64,000 bases of DNA. Source: Calothrix sp. NIES-2100. GTDB taxonomy: Bacteria > Cyanobacteriota > Cyanobacteriia > Cyanobacteriales > Nostocaceae. The translations under genes were made by a program, and so were the position numbers. The notes under the pieces were generated by a model that saw only the letters and a program-made list of their open reading frames with translations, ran no database searches and was not told the origin of the DNA. The stretch lies in contig NZ_AP018178.1 in the NCBI RefSeq assembly GCF_002368195.1, forward strand, positions 9,435,510-9,499,509, written 5' to 3'. Shown piece after piece: positions 18,750-25,929 of this stretch (position 1 is its first letter; each line of letters opens with the position of its first letter).

Positions 18750-19487
18750 TTAAACAAAGTGATAGGGAGGTAAACCTTCTCCTAAGAAGAAATCCCAAGA
18801 TGGGCAAGCTTCTTGCCAACTCAAAAATTGTTCTAAAAATAAAGGTTTATCTTGGTCACTGACTAAAATATAAATCTTGATTTCTTCTCCTTTATTTTGA
18901 ACAATAACGGAAGATTGATAAATCTCTGTAATTAAATTAATCAGACTGGATTTTTCATCAGTCTGTGAAATCATGAAAGTTTTTTGATATTCAAAATACT
19001 GTTTTTTCGCTAGAAAATAGTCTCTCCCCCCGCCCACAGTTGATCTTACAGGTTCTTTAACAGTCCGAGGCACTAGTTTTAAATTATATTCAGTTTTTCC
19101 TTGAATTTTATCTAATGTTTTTCGGTACTCTTCAGCATGAAATTGTATATGGTTGAGCAAGGTGTCAGAAGAAGCAAAAGAAGTACCAAAACGCAAAGGT
19201 AAAACTGTGGTTTGTTGAAATAGTTCACGAATGATGCGATCGTGATCTAACACCATTTTGATCACTTGCTCATCATTATTTTGTACTGATTCTAAAGATA
19301 GTCCTTGTTCGACAACGGCTGAAATACCAGAACTATTAATTAAGAATAGCTGACCTGCATGACCTTTTGGTAAATTCAAGGGAATATTAAGGGTTTGACA
19401 AAAAGCATAGGTGTAAAGATTTAATGATTCCATTTTTTTAACCAAATCCAAAGGAGTGAGATTTTTATTGATTATTAGACCACCCAT
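18750..19487 (-). CDS. gvpW: GvpF/GvpL-family gas-vesicle protein (GvpW position)
   Basis: 245 residues with the family signature LNLYTYAFCQ near the start, DHDRIIRELF and VLPLRFGTSF in the middle and a C-terminal segment ending at GLPPYHFV. GvpF/L proteins are minor structural or accessory proteins thought to help nucleate or cap gas vesicles. The position after gvpG and gvpV matches gvpW in the Anabaena-type cluster, hence the symbol. The ATG at 19487 has AAGG nine bases upstream; an ATG at 19433 would match shorter relatives. It is the first gene of a leftward operon with the ArsA-like and CDC48-like ATPases. Confidence 0.8.
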   Translation of the reverse strand: MGGLIINKNLTPLDLVKKMESLNLYTYAFCQTLNIPLNLPKGHAGQLFLINSSGISAVVEQGLSLESVQNNDEQVIKMVLDHDRIIRELFQQTTVLPLRFGTSFASSDTLLNHIQFHAEEYRKTLDKIQGKTEYNLKLVPRTVKEPVRSTVGGGRDYFLAKKQYFEYQKTFMISQTDEKSSLINLITEIYQSSVIVQNKGEEIKIYILVSDQDKPLFLEQFLSWQEACPSWDFFLGEGLPPYHFV

Positions 19488-19527
19488 AATGACCTTAAAT
19501 ACAAAACTAAGAAATTATTTTTTAGCC

Positions 19528-19555
19528 TTTACAATCTGATTTTCTTGGTTATAAT
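19528..19555 (+). promoter_or_regulatory. promoter of the gvpV-like gene
   Basis: TTTACA at 19528-19533, a 16-base spacer and a perfect TATAAT at 19550-19555 give a good sigma-70-type promoter. Transcription would begin about 19562, leaving a leader of about 20 bases before the ATG at 19581. Confidence 0.7.
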
Positions 19556-19580
19556 ACAATCAATTGTTCAGGTAAATTCA

Positions 19581-19898
19581 ATGAAAATTATTCGGAATCG
19601 CGGTTCTATTAGACCTAAAGTAACTACTATGCCTCGTAGTAAATCTGAAGCGTCTAGTCAATTGGAGCTTTACAAATTGGTAACAGAACAGCAAAGAATT
19701 AAGCAGGAGTTGCAGTTTATAGAGCAGCGCACAGTACTTTTAAAACAACGTTTGGGTTCACTCAAGAATCAGATAGCAGAAACAGAAACAGTTATTAATA
19801 AATTACGCCACGCTGATTCTCGACCTTCTTCTTTACCCAAGCGCCCTAATATCTTTTTTGAAGCTAAAAATTATCAAGCATTTGAAATAGAATATTGA
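19581..19898 (+). CDS. gvpV: GvpV-like small gas-vesicle accessory protein, inverted
   Basis: 105 residues from the ATG at 19581 with AGGT upstream. The N-terminus is basic (RNRGSIRPKVTTMPRSKSE); residues about 25-75 form a Gln/Glu-rich coiled coil (ELYKLVTEQQRIKQELQFIEQR). Composition and position between gvpG and the GvpF/L gene fit GvpV of cyanobacterial clusters, though I recognise it mainly by context. Unlike every other gvp gene here it lies on the plus strand with its own promoter, convergent with gvpG and sharing a terminator region with it. Confidence 0.6.
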   Translation: MKIIRNRGSIRPKVTTMPRSKSEASSQLELYKLVTEQQRIKQELQFIEQRTVLLKQRLGSLKNQIAETETVINKLRHADSRPSSLPKRPNIFFEAKNYQAFEIEY

Positions 19899-19952
19899 TT
19901 TTCCTAGCTTCAATTAATTCGTCAATATCAGTACGCCTAAAATTAAACTATT

Positions 19953-19975
19953 AACCCGCAAATGCGGGTTTTTAA
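19953..19975 (+). terminator. terminator between gvpV and gvpG
   Basis: AACCCGCA (19953-19960) and TGCGGGTT (19963-19970) form an 8-bp stem followed by TTTAATT. It is a good intrinsic terminator for the plus strand and could also stop leftward transcription from gvpG. Confidence 0.75.
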
Positions 19976-20010
19976 TTGAATCTAAACATTAAAGTCATGT
20001 GCTAGAAAGA

Positions 20011-20409
20011 TTAGGGTGATAACACGAGATTTTCATTGTCTTCATATTGGTTATTACCCCGCAATACTTCAGCCAGAACTTTATCGTTTTCCGATTCTGC
20101 TATAAAGTAAGTTTGTTCTACTTCATCCTGTTTATCCTCTTCATCTTCTTCATCTTCTAAGGATGCTGCATCTAGTTGAGCTTGCTCTTCCAAAGCTTGA
20201 ATTTTCAGCAGCAGTTCTTCTTCTTGTTCTTCAAAATCTTCTTCAGAAATTTCGCCAATATCAAAAGAAAGTTGCAGACTTAATAATTGTTTATGCAAAT
20301 TCTCTTGAGCGTCAAATTCAGTATCAGTACGCTCTTGAATTTGTTCTCCAATCCACATCAGTCCACTAATTGGCCCCATGACTGGGAATAGTAAAATTTT
20401 TCCAAGCAT
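20011..20409 (-). CDS. gvpG: gas-vesicle protein GvpG
   Basis: 132 residues. The N-terminus MLGKILLFPVMGPISGLMWIGEQI is the characteristic amphipathic GvpG start. It is followed by a long acidic helix with EEQEEELLLKIQALEE and a very acidic stretch (EDEEDEED) near residue 90. GvpG is a minor accessory protein thought to act with GvpF and GvpL in nucleation. It begins 14 bases after gvpF, so it is translationally linked. Last gene of the main leftward gvp transcript. Confidence 0.9.
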   Translation of the reverse strand: MLGKILLFPVMGPISGLMWIGEQIQERTDTEFDAQENLHKQLLSLQLSFDIGEISEEDFEEQEEELLLKIQALEEQAQLDAASLEDEEDEEDKQDEVEQTYFIAESENDKVLAEVLRGNNQYEDNENLVLSP

Positions 20410-20423
20410 ACGATAAACTCCAA

Positions 20424-21158
20424 TTAATCAATTTGGGCAAATGTATAAGGTGCGGTGAAATTGTTGTAGCGAATGCGTAAACGGTCACCAAATTTTTGGT
20501 CAATAGCTTCGACACGTTGGCTAAATAAAGCTTCGTTATCCCAAGGAATTAAAAAAGCAGCATTGTAAATCATTTCCTCCATCATGGGGTCACTTTCTAC
20601 AACCTCTTCTGCTAAGGGATTTAGCTCATTAAAGAAAGCTTGAATGACAGCCTCTTTACGAAGTTGTAAATTGCTTTCAATTAATTGGCCAATCTGAATA
20701 ACTTCCTCCATACTCAAATTTTTGCCTTCCATTTGGTCGCGCTTCTGCTTCAATTCGGGATTAGACAGCATCATTGCTTGTAATTCTGATTTGGTATCCC
20801 AAAGAATTTTGACGCTAACTTCTCGTTTACCTGACAATTTTTGAAATAGCTCTCGCAACTGTCTTTCACAAGGTTGGATTAGTTGTGCAATTACTGTTTC
20901 CCAATTTTTCACAACTAATCCAAATCTGAGAGGGAGAAGAGTCCGAAACCCTTCCTGCATGGCTTGTTCTAAAACTTTTTCATGACTGATTAAATTTCGG
21001 CGAGAAGCTAAGTATTTTTCGTGTTTAGCGTTTGAATATAAAAAAGTAAACCCCTCAACGATTTGACTATAAACAGGTTGGGAATCTAATCCTTTGAGAG
21101 CAACTGTTGGCGGAATTGGCTCAGAAAAAATACCGTACAAATAAAGCCCAGCATCCAT
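20424..21158 (-). CDS. gvpF: gas-vesicle protein GvpF
   Basis: 244 residues opening with MDAGLYLYGIF, the typical GvpF/L start. Internal signatures are LLPLRFGLVV (about 100), REVSVKILWD (about 135) and the C-terminal GPY/APYTFAQI-type ending. Members have two alpha/beta domains and bind the inner surface or tip of growing vesicles. Spacing is 20 bases from gvpK and 14 to gvpG. It is clearly the GvpF of the cluster; the paralogue at 18750 is the more divergent member. Confidence 0.92.
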   Translation of the reverse strand: MDAGLYLYGIFSEPIPPTVALKGLDSQPVYSQIVEGFTFLYSNAKHEKYLASRRNLISHEKVLEQAMQEGFRTLLPLRFGLVVKNWETVIAQLIQPCERQLRELFQKLSGKREVSVKILWDTKSELQAMMLSNPELKQKRDQMEGKNLSMEEVIQIGQLIESNLQLRKEAVIQAFFNELNPLAEEVVESDPMMEEMIYNAAFLIPWDNEALFSQRVEAIDQKFGDRLRIRYNNFTAPYTFAQID

Positions 21159-21178
21159 AAGAAAAGATTATTTTGTAA

Positions 21179-21652
21179 TTACAAAGGTTTTGAAGTTAAA
21201 ACTAAACGCAATTTCGCGTGAATGAGATCGATTTGCGCAATACCTAAATCTATTTCACCGTCTACAACAATTCCTGTGTTTAAAAGACGGTCTAAGAGTT
21301 CTAGTACAGAAGGAGAATTTCCAGTTTGCCCAGGATAATAAGATCCAGCACGCGGCAAAAGACTACCAAGCTCTCCTAAATGTATATTTAGATCTGCTGG
21401 ATCAATTTCAAAAATCTGACACAAATTTAAAACTTGTTCCTCTAACTTTTGCAAACTTTCTGCGGCTCGCTCTAAGTCAGATTCAGTGAGGCACTCCTGT
21501 TCCATACGTCGAATTATTTGAGCTTCCATCAGCTGACGTATTAGTTCCACTACAGTTAAGAGTAAAGGAACTAACCCAGCTTGTTTATTAGCTTGAGAAT
21601 TGGTAGCTAGCAAATCGTTGGAATTTTCAACTGGAGTGCAAACCATTGCCAT
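21179..21652 (-). CDS. gvpK: gas-vesicle protein GvpK
   Basis: 157 residues. The N-terminal two thirds is the GvpK core (GLVPLLLTVVELIRQLMEAQIIRRM). The C-terminal 45 residues (VLELLDRLLNTGIVVDGEIDLGIAQIDL) repeat the beta-hairpin of GvpA, the usual cyanobacterial arrangement. GvpK is essential for vesicle formation in systems tested elsewhere. Two in-frame ATGs are present (21652 and 21646). It lies between gvpJ and gvpF with short gaps. Confidence 0.92.
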   Translation of the reverse strand: MAMVCTPVENSNDLLATNSQANKQAGLVPLLLTVVELIRQLMEAQIIRRMEQECLTESDLERAAESLQKLEEQVLNLCQIFEIDPADLNIHLGELGSLLPRAGSYYPGQTGNSPSVLELLDRLLNTGIVVDGEIDLGIAQIDLIHAKLRLVLTSKPL

Positions 21653-21693
21653 GATGCCACCTTTGGGTAATTTATTTTTTGAGTAAACTCAGT

Positions 21694-22140
21694 CTAGTCA
21701 TCAAGTTGAGAATTTATTGGCAATGGCAAATTTTCGTCATCGTTGCGTCCATCATCTTCAGCATTTACTGTTAATAGCTCTGGATTGTTTATATTAGCAG
21801 TAGTAAGTGAACGTAACTGCGCTTCTAAACTCTCAAGTCGATGCTGAAGTTGTTGGTTTTCCTCAACTAACCGTTGAGACTTACTACTGAGATAAGGGTC
21901 ATTTTCCCACCAATTAATACCAAGTTCTTTGGCTTTATCAACGGAGGAAATTAACAAGCGAATGCGGATATGAATCAGTTCGGTGGAGGCGATAGATATG
22001 GAAATATCACCAGCAATCACAATTCCCTTATCTAAAACTCTTTCGAGAATATCTGCCAAGGTAGAACCTTGGGTAGATGTGGTAATAGCTCGACTGGAGT
22101 TAGATTGAGAACGTGTTGGCAGGATGGGTGTGGTAGTCAC
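21694..22140 (-). CDS. gvpJ: gas-vesicle protein GvpJ
   Basis: 148 residues. The central 60 residues (TLADILERVLDKGIVIAGDISISIASTEL) are GvpA-like and should form the same amyloid-like shell fold, here as a tip or nucleating subunit. A coiled-coil (SQRLVEENQQLQHRLESLEAQL) and an acidic tail distinguish it from GvpA. Gap to gvpN is 67 bases and to gvpK 41, consistent with co-transcription. Confidence 0.93.
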   Translation of the reverse strand: MTTTPILPTRSQSNSSRAITTSTQGSTLADILERVLDKGIVIAGDISISIASTELIHIRIRLLISSVDKAKELGINWWENDPYLSSKSQRLVEENQQLQHRLESLEAQLRSLTTANINNPELLTVNAEDDGRNDDENLPLPINSQLDD

Positions 22141-22207
22141 GATAAATTAGACTCTTGAATGATATAAACACGGCCTTTTTTAATCACTAAGCTTTTTGTT
22201 GAAAGCC

Positions 22208-23260
22208 TCAATTGGGATTGTCGCTTAACAAGCTTTCGTCTAGAGTGACAGGTTCGGCGATCGCTTCTGTTTGCGGCTCTGCTTCACTAACTATTTCCGT
22301 CTCAGCCACATCATAGGGGTCACTGTTATCTACTGGCTCTACTGATGGTGAATTTGCGTGTAAGTGGTTGAGTAATTCTAGGAACACAGTTGTCGATTCG
22401 CTTGCAGTTAATTTTGTCCGATTGAACAGAACATCTGCACAAATTTCTCGAAAATCTGAATTTTCTGGTGTGACCACAATATCGTGTTCTGCACAGATCT
22501 TAGCAATGATCAAACAAGACCGTAATCCAGAAGTCTTTTCTCCACCAGTTACCGATCGAAATGCTTTGACTAATCGCACAACTAGCTGAGAATATTCGTG
22601 ATTTAGTCCTGTTTTGTGGGTTAATATTTCGGTCTGAGTTAGCTCATCTGGTTCTGGCATATTAATAGTTACCAGTCGATCCATTAAAGCATCTTGAGTA
22701 GCATGAACTCCACAATATTCTTCGGGGTTGGAGGTAAAAATAGCCCGGAATTTAGGATGAACATGTAAATATTCTGGCTGATTACTGCTAGGAGGAAGGG
22801 TCAGAATTTTTTCTTCTAAAGCTGAGAGCAAAACGTTATTAACTTCCGGTCTTGAACGGTTAAATTCGTCATAGACCAAAGTTAAGCCTTCCCGACAGGC
22901 TAAAGTTAGCCGAGAATCAACCCAATTTTGTTTGAATTCATCTTCGACTTTGAGAACGCTGTGAATGTAATTATCTAATAATTTTTTGTGCGTGTAACCA
23001 GATTCACTACCGATTAAATCAGAACTCTTAAATTCGTCATCTCCGAAAATCAACATGATTGGTCTATCTAGACAGTTGGCTAGATGCATGGCTAAGGTCG
23101 TTTTTCCTGTTCCCGCTGGGCCACGTAAGTGAATTGCAAATCCTGAAGTGAGATAACGCAGCGCCCGAATTGCTACTCGCTCAATAGCAGGTGTGATGAC
23201 AAACTGGCCAGGACGGACACGAAGAACGGCTCTTTTTTTATGATTTTCGGTGTTAGTCAT
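22208..23260 (-). CDS. gvpN: gas-vesicle AAA+ ATPase GvpN
   Basis: 350 residues from the ATG at 23260 (MTNTENHKKR); an upstream in-frame start at 23323 adds a non-conserved leader. GPAGTGKTT at about residue 47 is the Walker A motif, LTLVYDEFNRS the Walker B motif, and IFTSNPEEYCG the sensor 1 segment, as in MoxR-type AAA ATPases. GvpN is thought to drive shell growth or insertion of GvpC. The Glu/Pro-rich tail after residue 300 is variable. A 361-base spacer with hairpins separates it from gvpC. Confidence 0.94.
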   Translation of the reverse strand: MTNTENHKKRAVLRVRPGQFVITPAIERVAIRALRYLTSGFAIHLRGPAGTGKTTLAMHLANCLDRPIMLIFGDDEFKSSDLIGSESGYTHKKLLDNYIHSVLKVEDEFKQNWVDSRLTLACREGLTLVYDEFNRSRPEVNNVLLSALEEKILTLPPSSNQPEYLHVHPKFRAIFTSNPEEYCGVHATQDALMDRLVTINMPEPDELTQTEILTHKTGLNHEYSQLVVRLVKAFRSVTGGEKTSGLRSCLIIAKICAEHDIVVTPENSDFREICADVLFNRTKLTASESTTVFLELLNHLHANSPSVEPVDNSDPYDVAETEIVSEAEPQTEAIAEPVTLDESLLSDNPN

Positions 23261-23621
23261 AAGTTGATGATGATGGGCAGAAAAATTTACAAAAATAACA
23301 GAAATTAGATGCGATTTATGCATCTATGTGCTACGATGGTGATAGAAACTATAAATAACCCTCTATCGGTTGTTTGGATGATTAAAACTCGTTAGAGTTA
23401 TATATTGTTCACTGGTAGAAAAGAGGTAAAAAAGAGGTTGTCAGTGTTTTTTGCTGAAGCCTTGTCATCAGTGACAATATATGTTATTTATGTTTCGTGC
23501 TAAAACTCATTGTTGAATTTGACTACCCCCTGGTCTTACCAGTTTTTACCTGGAAGATTAGGGGGTTTTACTATTGGTCCCTGTTCTTCAACAGATAAAC
23601 TCCTTTTGTTCGGAGCATTAA
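23261..23621. other. gvpC-gvpN spacer
   Basis: 361 bases without a gene, containing a palindrome TTGTCA-TCAG-TGACAA type at 23463-23477 and the strong hairpin at 23526-23565. The length suggests that gvpN and the genes after it may have their own promoter, but none is clear. Confidence 0.5.
23526..23565 (-). promoter_or_regulatory. hairpin after gvpC
   Basis: CCCCCT..TCTT..CCAG (from 23526) pairs with CTGG..AGAT..AGGGGG (to 23565), giving about 15 pairs around a short loop. There is no T run on the minus strand, so it may protect or attenuate the gvpA-gvpC message rather than fully terminate it. Confidence 0.6.
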
Positions 23622-24116
23622 TTAACCAATAGATATGCCAAAAATGCTAGCAAACAAATCTTGGCGGAATTGGTGTAACTGTTGTCTTTGTTCTTGAGCT
23701 TGCGCCATTCTTTGTTTAGCAGTATCTGACAAAAACTCTTGGGTATTTTGCTCCATTTCCTTGTGGAATTGGTACAGATTTTCTGCTTGCTGTTTAGCTT
23801 GCGCCATTCTTTGTTTAGCAGTATCTGACAAAAACTCTTGGGTATTTTGCTCCATTTCCTTATGGAATTGGTACAGATTTTCTGCTTGCTGTTTAGCTTG
23901 CGCCATTCTTTGTTTAGCAGTATCTGACAAAAACTCTTCAGTGTTTTGCTCTAATTCCTGATGGAATTGGTGCAGATTTTCTGCTTGCTCTTTAGCTTGC
24001 GCTTTTCTTTTAGCTGTGGTCGCGGACAAGAATTCTTGAGTATCTTGAAATAGTTGAGTTACTTCCTCAGCTATTCCTTGATGCTCTTGCCTGATTCTTA
24101 TCATTAAAGGAGTCAT
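23622..24116 (-). CDS. gvpC: gas-vesicle outer protein GvpC with four 33-residue repeats
   Basis: 164 residues. Between a short N-terminus (MTPLMIRIRQEHQG) and a short C-terminus lie four 33-residue helical repeats, EFLSDTAKQRMAQAKQQAENL and relatives, so the repeat number is one below that of the five-repeat Anabaena protein. GvpC binds outside the GvpA ribs and strengthens the vesicle against pressure. Repeats two and three are almost identical at DNA level (99-bp unit, about 23713-23925), which indicates recent duplication or gene conversion. An alternative would be a short tail-fibre-like coil, but the context decides. Confidence 0.93.
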   Translation of the reverse strand: MTPLMIRIRQEHQGIAEEVTQLFQDTQEFLSATTAKRKAQAKEQAENLHQFHQELEQNTEEFLSDTAKQRMAQAKQQAENLYQFHKEMEQNTQEFLSDTAKQRMAQAKQQAENLYQFHKEMEQNTQEFLSDTAKQRMAQAQEQRQQLHQFRQDLFASIFGISIG

Positions 24117-24154
24117 GAGGTTCTCCGCAATAAAACTAAATCATCGTGAATTAA

Positions 24155-24192
24155 CTACATCCACTGCATATAACTTATTGCAGTGAATGTAG
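24155..24192 (-). promoter_or_regulatory. gvpA-gvpC intercistronic hairpin
   Basis: CTACATCCACTGCA (24155-24168) pairs with TGCAGTGAATGTAG (24179-24192) with one mismatch around a 10-base loop. A stem-loop at this position would explain a gvpA-rich message with partial read-through into gvpC, as known from other cyanobacteria. Confidence 0.7.
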
Positions 24193-24326
24193 CTCAAGGA
24201 ATATCTGCTCTTTTCTTTTTATCTTTTGGATCAGCTTGGTTGCAGCAAATCCAGATAATCAGAAAAAAGCAGACTAAAGATCAGAATCTCAACCCAAAAA
24301 TTCTGATTTTGAATGCTGCTTAGTTA

Positions 24327-24542
24327 TTAAGCAGGTACTGCGGCTGACTGAGTTAAACCAACAGCTTCTGCATATTTCAAGTAGGTTTCAACAGAAGCGA
24401 TAACGATCCGAGCTTCAATAGCTAGTAGTTCAATACCTACGAGGGAAACACGTACCCAAGCATCTACAACGATACCTTTGTCTAGGATACGGTCAATAAC
24501 TTCTGCCAAGCTGGAGGAAGAATTAGTTTTTTCGACTGCCAT
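24327..24542 (-). CDS. gvpA: gas-vesicle shell protein GvpA, second copy
   Basis: 71 residues, MAVEKTNSSSSLAEVIDRIL through VGLTQSAAVPA, the canonical GvpA that builds the ribs of the vesicle wall. Protein identity with the copy at 24648 is complete; the DNA differs at a handful of third positions, so purifying selection has kept both. The ATG at 24542 is preceded by AAGGTG. An in-frame upstream extension to 24599 is not conserved. Confidence 0.97.
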   Translation of the reverse strand: MAVEKTNSSSSLAEVIDRILDKGIVVDAWVRVSLVGIELLAIEARIVIASVETYLKYAEAVGLTQSAAVPA

Positions 24543-24593
24543 ATGATTGCACCTTAATTTGGTTGTGGTTTGTGTTTGCTTTGGACAAGGTTT

Positions 24594-24630
24594 AAACAAT
24601 AGAATTAGTTAATTGCTAATTCTATTGTTT
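24594..24630 (-). promoter_or_regulatory. gvpA-gvpA intercistronic hairpin
   Basis: A perfect 15-bp stem, AAACAATAGAATTAG at 24594-24608 with its complement at 24616-24630, around a 7-base loop. It lies between the two gvpA copies, without a T run on the minus strand. Confidence 0.7.
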
Positions 24631-24647
24631 TTCTATCTACTTAATAA

Positions 24648-24863
24648 TTAAGCAGGTACTGCGGCTGACTGAGTTAGACCAACAGCTTCTGCATATTTCA
24701 GGTAGGTTTCAACAGAAGCGATAACGATCCGAGCTTCAATAGCTAATAGTTCAATACCTACGAGAGAAACACGTACCCAAGCATCTACAACGATACCTTT
24801 GTCTAAGATGCGATCAATAACTTCTGCCAAGCTGGAGGAGGAATTAGTCTTTTCAACTGCCAT
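24648..24863 (-). CDS. gvpA: gas-vesicle shell protein GvpA, first copy
   Basis: 71 residues identical to the second copy. It is the promoter-proximal gene of the leftward cluster. The start at 24863 has AAGGTAC upstream; the frame is open to 24971 but the extra residues do not belong to GvpA. GvpA subunits polymerise into the hollow proteinaceous shell that gives buoyancy. Two tandem copies raise dosage of the major structural protein relative to the accessory genes. Confidence 0.97.
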   Translation of the reverse strand: MAVEKTNSSSSLAEVIDRILDKGIVVDAWVRVSLVGIELLAIEARIVIASVETYLKYAEAVGLTQSAAVPA

Positions 24864-25273
24864 TTTTTTGTACCTTAAACTCATTGTTGTCGTTTTGAAG
24901 ATTGATTGGCTTTCGCTTTTCTCAATCTCTGCAACTATCCTATTAACACCTGCTTCAAATGTAAAGAGCATTACAACATAAATAATGTAAACAAATATAA
25001 CAATGTTTAAGAAAATACACTGTGAATACTTAAAAATGTTTAAATTGTTTGATTTAAAAATAGCTTGCTGTATTTGACTTGTAAGTTTTTTACTGTATCT
25101 TGTCTATTTTGTATAAGTTAAGGTTGTTACAAAACTCAGAATGAAAATATCAGCGTAAACATCACTCACTCTTATATAGTGCGATCGCTCTTCAATTTCA
25201 GTGTAACTACGGATACAAAATAGTCAGTTACATGAAATAGGATGATGGCAACAATTATCATTGTCTAGAACAA
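24864..25273. other. AT-rich divergent region upstream of gvpA
   Basis: About 410 bases between gvpA and a divergent small gene. It must contain the gvp promoter and a long leader. The stretch 24970-25110 is very AT-rich, but I cannot pick one -35/-10 pair with confidence. One HIP1 site occurs at about 25181. Confidence 0.5.
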
Positions 25274-25540
25274 ATGTTTAAGGAAGCAAACCCCGATCCA
25301 GTCCGGCAAGAAGCTTTAGCCGGCTTAATAGCTCATTTGGTGCAACAAGGCCATCCACCTCAATATGCTCAATTGATGGCAACTTCAATTATTTTTCAGA
25401 CAGACCTAGATTTAAGGAATGCCCAAATTGCTAGCCTTTTAACTTGGCTGCAACAGGAACATGATGATATCTATTCCTCTGCTGTTGGTGTAGTTGAACA
25501 AACCCGTGAAGAATTTGAAAAACGAGTTCAACGTGGTTGA
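25274..25540 (+). CDS. small helical protein of unknown function, divergent from gvpA
   Basis: 88 residues, MFKEANPDPVRQEALAGLI onward, predicted entirely helical, soluble and slightly acidic. I do not recognise a family. The only good ATG is at 25274. Codon use resembles its neighbours, and it is the nearest divergent gene to the gvp promoter region, so a regulatory or buoyancy-linked role is conceivable but unsupported. Confidence 0.7.
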   Translation: MFKEANPDPVRQEALAGLIAHLVQQGHPPQYAQLMATSIIFQTDLDLRNAQIASLLTWLQQEHDDIYSSAVGVVEQTREEFEKRVQRG

Positions 25541-25929
25541 GTTAATATCTCTATTTGCTTAGTGTGATAAAAATCGATTCATTTCACACTCATTATTAAT
25601 CATTGGAGATGAGGGTTAGGAAATTAGATAGCCATCCTATTTCATTTGTGAAAGCCATCATTGCTAGCTATTATTTGACTACAGTTGACAGTCAACAGTT
25701 CGTAAGGGATATTTCCTAAATAATTTAGGATTGGTATAGTCATTTTCAATTGTGTAGAATATCTATCTTTTGTGAGAGCACAACCGCCGTTGTGCTTTTA
25801 CCGTTTGTAGCCGCAGTCAAATCAAAGGGGCAGTAAATTCCAGTAGAGAATTAGTTTAGGTAGTAACTAAGGTTGGTAGGATAGGGAAAAGGCACAGATT
25901 GTGGCCGTACTGAAAAGTTGTTGTTTGCT
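25541..25929. other. intergenic region with possible small RNA
   Basis: 389 bases before proA. It contains a TTGACA-rich patch (25675-25700), a palindrome TCCTAAAT-AATTTAGGA near 25708-25724, a TATAGT -10-like hexamer at about 25735, and the strong terminator at 25777. Together the last three could delimit a transcript of about 55-60 bases. Confidence 0.4.
25777..25799 (+). terminator. intrinsic terminator
   Basis: AGCACAAC (25777-25784), loop CGCC and GTTGTGCT (25789-25796) form a perfect 8-bp stem followed by TTTT. It is 237 bases beyond the small gene and could end that transcript or a small RNA. Confidence 0.8.
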
